The notes beneath the pieces are model-generated. The model worked only from the letters and a program-made list of their open reading frames with translations. It had not been told where the DNA came from and did no database searches. The translations under genes were made by a program, and so were the position numbers. DNA of 8,696 nucleotides, taken from NCBI GenBank assembly GCA_945834545.1, contig CAMAHO010000094.1:1-8696 (forward strand), in the 5' to 3' direction. The DNA comes from an uncultured Lachnospiraceae bacterium. Lineage in GTDB: Bacteria > Bacillota > Clostridia > Lachnospirales > Lachnospiraceae. This document shows positions 5,779-8,696 of this stretch, piece after piece. How positions within the stretch are numbered: the stretch's first letter is position 1; each line of letters starts with the position of its first letter.

Positions 5779-8460
5779 TTATTTGCGAAGTCCTGCAAGT
5801 CTGGTCTGTACCTGCTCCATCATCTGCTTGTAATTCGCCAGCTTTTCCTTCTCCTGCTCAATCTTCTCCTTAGGAGCCTTGGACACAAAGTTGGGGTTAT
5901 TTAGCATTCCGGTTCCACGGGCAATCTCGCCGGTGAGCCTCTTTTCTTCCTTTTCCAGTCTTTGAATCTCCGCTTCGATGTCCACCAGTTCTGCAAACGG
6001 AATATAGAGGGTTGCACCGGGTATCACTACGGATACAGCGTCGTCGGCTATTTGGCTCTTATCTGCCTGTACCAGCACCTCACTTGCATAAGCAAGAGTG
6101 CCAAAGAAGAGCTTGCCCTCCTCAAAGATGCTGCGAATGGTCTCAGAGTCGCTTACTACATAGACGCTGGCCTTGCGGCTGGGTGCTACATTCATCTGGG
6201 TTCTGACGGTACGAATTCCTCTGACTGCCTCTTTCATGGTCTCAATTTCCTTCTCCTCCTTCTGGAACGCATACTCACCGGTATACGCAGGCCACTTGGA
6301 GATCATGATGGATTCCTCCTCACTTTGCAGCGTACAGAAAATCTCCTCCGTGATGAAAGGCATATAGGGATGTAACAGCTTCAGTGCATCAATCAAAACC
6401 TTCTTTAGGGTCCACAAAGCTGCGTTCTGATCTGTTTCATTGTCCGTGCTGTAGAGACGAGGCTTTACCATCTCAATGTACCAGTCACAGAACTCATCCC
6501 AGATAAAGTCGTAAACCTTGGAAACTGCAATGCCCAGCTCAAAAGCCTCCATATTCTCGGTTACTTCCTGAATCAGGGAATTGAGCTTGGACAAAATCCA
6601 CTTATCCACCGGCTGTAATTCACTGGCTGCGGGAATGGTTACCTCCTTACCGGTTCTCTCCAAAGCCTGCTCCATATTCATCATAATGAAACGGGATGCA
6701 TTCCATACCTTGTTTGCAAAGTTACGGCTGTTTTCTACTCTCTCGTAGTAGAAACGCATATCATTTCCGGGGGCATTTCCGGTAATCAAGGTCAGTCGCA
6801 GGGCGTCTGCACCGTACTGGTCAATGATTTCCAGAGGATCAATCCCGTTTCCAAGGGACTTGCTCATCTTCCTGCCCTGGCTGTCTCTCACTAGGCCGTG
6901 GAATAAAACGGTCTTAAAGGGCTTCTCTCCCATCTGCTCAAAGCCGGAGAAAATCATACGGATAACCCAGAAGAAAATAATGTCATAGCCGGTTACCAGC
7001 ACATCTGTAGGGTAGAAATACTTTAAGTCCTCTGTCATTTCCGGCCAGCCTAAGGTCTCAAAAGGCCACAGGGCCGAAGAAAACCATGTGTCCAGGGTAT
7101 CCGGGTCCTGAGTGAAATGAGTTCCGCCACACTTAGGACATACCGTCGGCATCTCCTTCGCAACAACCACCTCTTTACAGTCATCGCAATAATAGGCAGG
7201 AATTCTGTGGCCCCACCAAAGCTGACGGCTGATACACCAATCCCTGATGTTGTCTGTCCAGTTGTAATAGGTCTTCTCCATTCTCTCAGGAATCAGCTTG
7301 ATTTCGCCCTTCTTTACGGCTTCTACTGCGGGCTTTATAAGCTCCTCCATCTTGACAAACCACTGCTCCTTAACGAGGGGCTCAATGGTCGTCTTGCAGC
7401 GGTCATGGGTACCTACATTGTGACTGTAATCCTCGATTTTAACCAAAAGACCTGCTTCCTCTAACTCGGAAACAATGGCCTTTCTTGCCTCATAGCGGTC
7501 CATGCCGGCAAACTTACCGCCATTCTCATTGATGGTGGCGTCATCATTCATAATATTGATAATGGGCAGGTTATTTCTCTTGCCGACCTCAAAGTCGTTA
7601 GGGTCGTGGGCAGGAGTAATCTTTACTACACCTGTACCAAACTCTCTGTCTACATAGGTGTCGGTTACAATAGGAATGACACGGTTAACGATAGGCAGGA
7701 GTACGCTCTTTCCCTGCAAATGGGTATATCTCTCATCCTCCGGATGAATGGCAACAGCGGTATCTCCAAGCATGGTCTCCGGACGGGTGGTGGCAAAGGT
7801 CAAAAACTCCGTTGTACTGGGAGTCCCATCCTCGTTCATGATGGGGTACTTGATATGCCACAAATGGCCTGCCTGCTCCTCATACTCAACCTCCGCATCG
7901 GAGATGGAGGTGTTACAAACCGGACACCAGTTGATGATTCGTGCACCCTTGTAGATATATCCTTTTTCGTGCATTTTCACAAAAACTTCGGTAACGGCCT
8001 TGTTACAGCCCTCGTCCATGGTGAAGCGTTCTCTGTCCCAATCGCAGGAGGAACCAAGCTTCTTGAGCTGGGATATAATGCGTCCGCCGTATTCCTTCTT
8101 CCACTCCCAGGCTCTCTCTAAGAATTTCTCTCTGCCCAGGTCGTGCTTATCGATGCCCTCTTCCTTCAGTTTCTCGATAATCTTAACCTCAGTAGCGATG
8201 CTGGCATGGTCTGTTCCCGGCTGCCACAGCGCATTGTAACCTTGCATTCTCTTGAATCGAATCAGGATGTCCTGCATGGTGTTATCCAGGGCATGCCCCA
8301 TGTGAAGCTGTCCGGTGATATTTGGAGGTGGAATCACAATGGTAAAGGGTTTCTTGCTGTTATCTACCTCTGCGTGAAAATACTTCTTATCTAACCACTT
8401 TTGATACAATTTGTCTTCTATGCCCTTGGGGTCATAGGTTTTTGCCAATTCCTTGCTCAT
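5779..8460 (-). CDS. valS: Valyl-tRNA synthetase
   Basis: Class I aminoacyl-tRNA synthetase that charges tRNA-Val. It has 893 residues, near the usual 880. The Rossmann fold has PPPNITGQLHMGHA with HMGH at 53-56, the normal ValS form of HIGH, and GRKMSKSLGN with KMSKS at 531-535. The inserted editing domain (about 190-350) shows TTRPETMLGDTAVAIHPED and GTGVVKITPAHDPNDF, used to remove mischarged threonine. Cysteine pairs that may bind zinc are at 179/182, 425/428 and 441/444. The anticodon-binding domain follows (about 610-760), and the last 65 residues or so form the ValS-specific coiled-coil arm (VDIEAEIQRLEKEEKRL onward). The ATG at 8460 has a purine-rich GAGAGG about 7 nt upstream. First gene of the visible cluster; no T-box leader was found in the 236 nt upstream. 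Confidence 0.98.
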   Translation of the reverse strand: MSKELAKTYDPKGIEDKLYQKWLDKKYFHAEVDNSKKPFTIVIPPPNITGQLHMGHALDNTMQDILIRFKRMQGYNALWQPGTDHASIATEVKIIEKLKEEGIDKHDLGREKFLERAWEWKKEYGGRIISQLKKLGSSCDWDRERFTMDEGCNKAVTEVFVKMHEKGYIYKGARIINWCPVCNTSISDAEVEYEEQAGHLWHIKYPIMNEDGTPSTTEFLTFATTRPETMLGDTAVAIHPEDERYTHLQGKSVLLPIVNRVIPIVTDTYVDREFGTGVVKITPAHDPNDFEVGKRNNLPIINIMNDDATINENGGKFAGMDRYEARKAIVSELEEAGLLVKIEDYSHNVGTHDRCKTTIEPLVKEQWFVKMEELIKPAVEAVKKGEIKLIPERMEKTYYNWTDNIRDWCISRQLWWGHRIPAYYCDDCKEVVVAKEMPTVCPKCGGTHFTQDPDTLDTWFSSALWPFETLGWPEMTEDLKYFYPTDVLVTGYDIIFFWVIRMIFSGFEQMGEKPFKTVLFHGLVRDSQGRKMSKSLGNGIDPLEIIDQYGADALRLTLITGNAPGNDMRFYYERVENSRNFANKVWNASRFIMMNMEQALERTGKEVTIPAASELQPVDKWILSKLNSLIQEVTENMEAFELGIAVSKVYDFIWDEFCDWYIEMVKPRLYSTDNETDQNAALWTLKKVLIDALKLLHPYMPFITEEIFCTLQSEEESIMISKWPAYTGEYAFQKEEKEIETMKEAVRGIRTVRTQMNVAPSRKASVYVVSDSETIRSIFEEGKLFFGTLAYASEVLVQADKSQIADDAVSVVIPGATLYIPFAELVDIEAEIQRLEKEEKRLTGEIARGTGMLNNPNFVSKAPKEKIEQEKEKLANYKQMMEQVQTRLAGLRK

Positions 8461-8503
8461 GTGTTTTCCTCTCTTTCCTTTTATTACAGTTTTGTTAGGG
8501 TGA

Positions 8504-8534
8504 TTTCGTTACCTCTTACTCATAAATCCCATCT
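8504..8534. repeat. 31-bp direct repeat, copy A, in the valS leader
   Basis: Identical over 31 bp to 8666-8696, with a repeat period of 162 bp. It begins TTTCGTTACCTC and ends AATCCCATCT. On the minus strand it reads as the in-frame tail MGFMSKR followed by TAA. Copy A lies 44 nt upstream of valS. The true extent is unknown because copy B stops at the window edge. Confidence 0.85.
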
Positions 8535-8594
8535 GCTTCGCAAGAGTCGTTACTTCGTGGCTTTTGGATTTATTTCGTATACGCTCGGTACCAT

Positions 8595-8617
8595 ACAATT
8601 GATCTTCGATCAATTGT
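8595..8617. repeat. 10-bp palindrome with a TTC loop in the valS leader
   Basis: ACAATTGATC (8595-8604) pairs exactly with GATCAATTGT (8608-8617) around TTC. It is the longest of a set of small palindromes sharing the same centre; others are TGC-TTC-GCA (8534-8542), GCTC-TTC-GAGC (8625-8635) and CGC-TTC-GCG (8648-8656). No T-run follows on either strand, so it is not a terminator. Confidence 0.75.
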
Positions 8618-8665
8618 CATCCTCGCTCTTCGAGCTTCGTCAATGTCCGCTTCGCGTCCGCTTGG

Positions 8666-8696
8666 TTTCGTTACCTCTTACTCATAAATCCCATCT
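8666..8696. repeat. 31-bp direct repeat, copy B, cut by the window edge
   Basis: Second copy of the sequence at 8504-8534, identical in every base visible and ending exactly at the last base of the window. On the minus strand it could be the last codons of an upstream gene (MGFMSKR, stop at 8671-8673), but only eight codons including the stop are visible. Confidence 0.85.

Noticed and set aside
7606..8121. Open frame of 171 codons on the plus strand inside valS
   Set aside because: It lies wholly opposite a well-conserved gene, shows no recognisable domain and has no supporting ribosome binding site; it is a shadow of the valS codon pattern. The same holds for the plus-strand frames opposite folC, spoIIAA and the lysozyme.
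5779..8460. HMGH in place of HIGH in the synthetase signature
   Set aside because: HMGH within PPPNxTGxLHMGHA is the normal form in valyl-tRNA synthetases.
8584..8596. TGGTACCG on the minus strand as the core of a T-box
   Set aside because: The rest of the T-box sequence does not match, no antiterminator partner is evident, and no terminator follows before valS.

Overview
All recognisable genes lie on the minus strand and run from high to low coordinates: valS, folC, an unnamed 52-residue ORF, a zinc-ribbon/TPR membrane protein, spoIIAA, spoIIAB, sigF and a membrane-anchored GH25 lysozyme. A complete spoIIA operon means an endospore-forming Firmicute. The protein sequences, moderate GC content and dense minus-strand packing suggest a clostridium, probably of the Lachnospiraceae; this placement is inferred from general resemblance, without a database search.

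Region by region, in transcription order. (1) 8696-8461 is non-coding leader upstream of valS. It has no T-box terminator. It carries a direct repeat of at least 31 bp with a 162-bp period, cut by the window edge, and a cluster of small palindromes that share a TTC (GAA on the coding strand) centre. (2) 8460-4264 is a tightly packed housekeeping block: valyl-tRNA synthetase, folylpolyglutamate synthase 1 nt after it, and a 52-codon ORF joined to folC by an ATGA overlap. (3) 4260-2848 is a two-part TPR protein with an N-terminal zinc ribbon and one central membrane helix; its ribosome binding site lies just upstream of the small ORF's stop codon. (4) 2824-2792 is a perfect 14-bp hairpin followed by a T-tract, which probably ends the housekeeping transcript. 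A good sigma-A-like promoter sequence lies just before it, over the end of the TPR gene. (5) 2751-1227 is spoIIAA-spoIIAB-sigF, with overlapping or closely spaced genes. (6) 1155-91 is a GH25 muramidase-like protein directly after sigF, where Bacillus has spoVA genes. (7) 84-32 is a GC-rich extragenic palindrome built from GGGGACAAC units.

Functionally, the SpoIIAA/SpoIIAB pair controls sigma-F, the first forespore-specific sigma factor: SpoIIAB holds sigma-F inactive and phosphorylates SpoIIAA, and dephosphorylated SpoIIAA releases sigma-F. The lysozyme next to it may be co-transcribed. An 11-bp inverted repeat pairs the end of sigF with the lysozyme ribosome binding site, which could couple their translation. 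The most useful points to follow up are the hairpin placed between the likely promoter and spoIIAA, the insertion in the SpoIIAB ATP-binding fold, the unnamed small ORF and TPR protein, the sigF-lysozyme RNA pairing, and the two repeat elements at the window ends.
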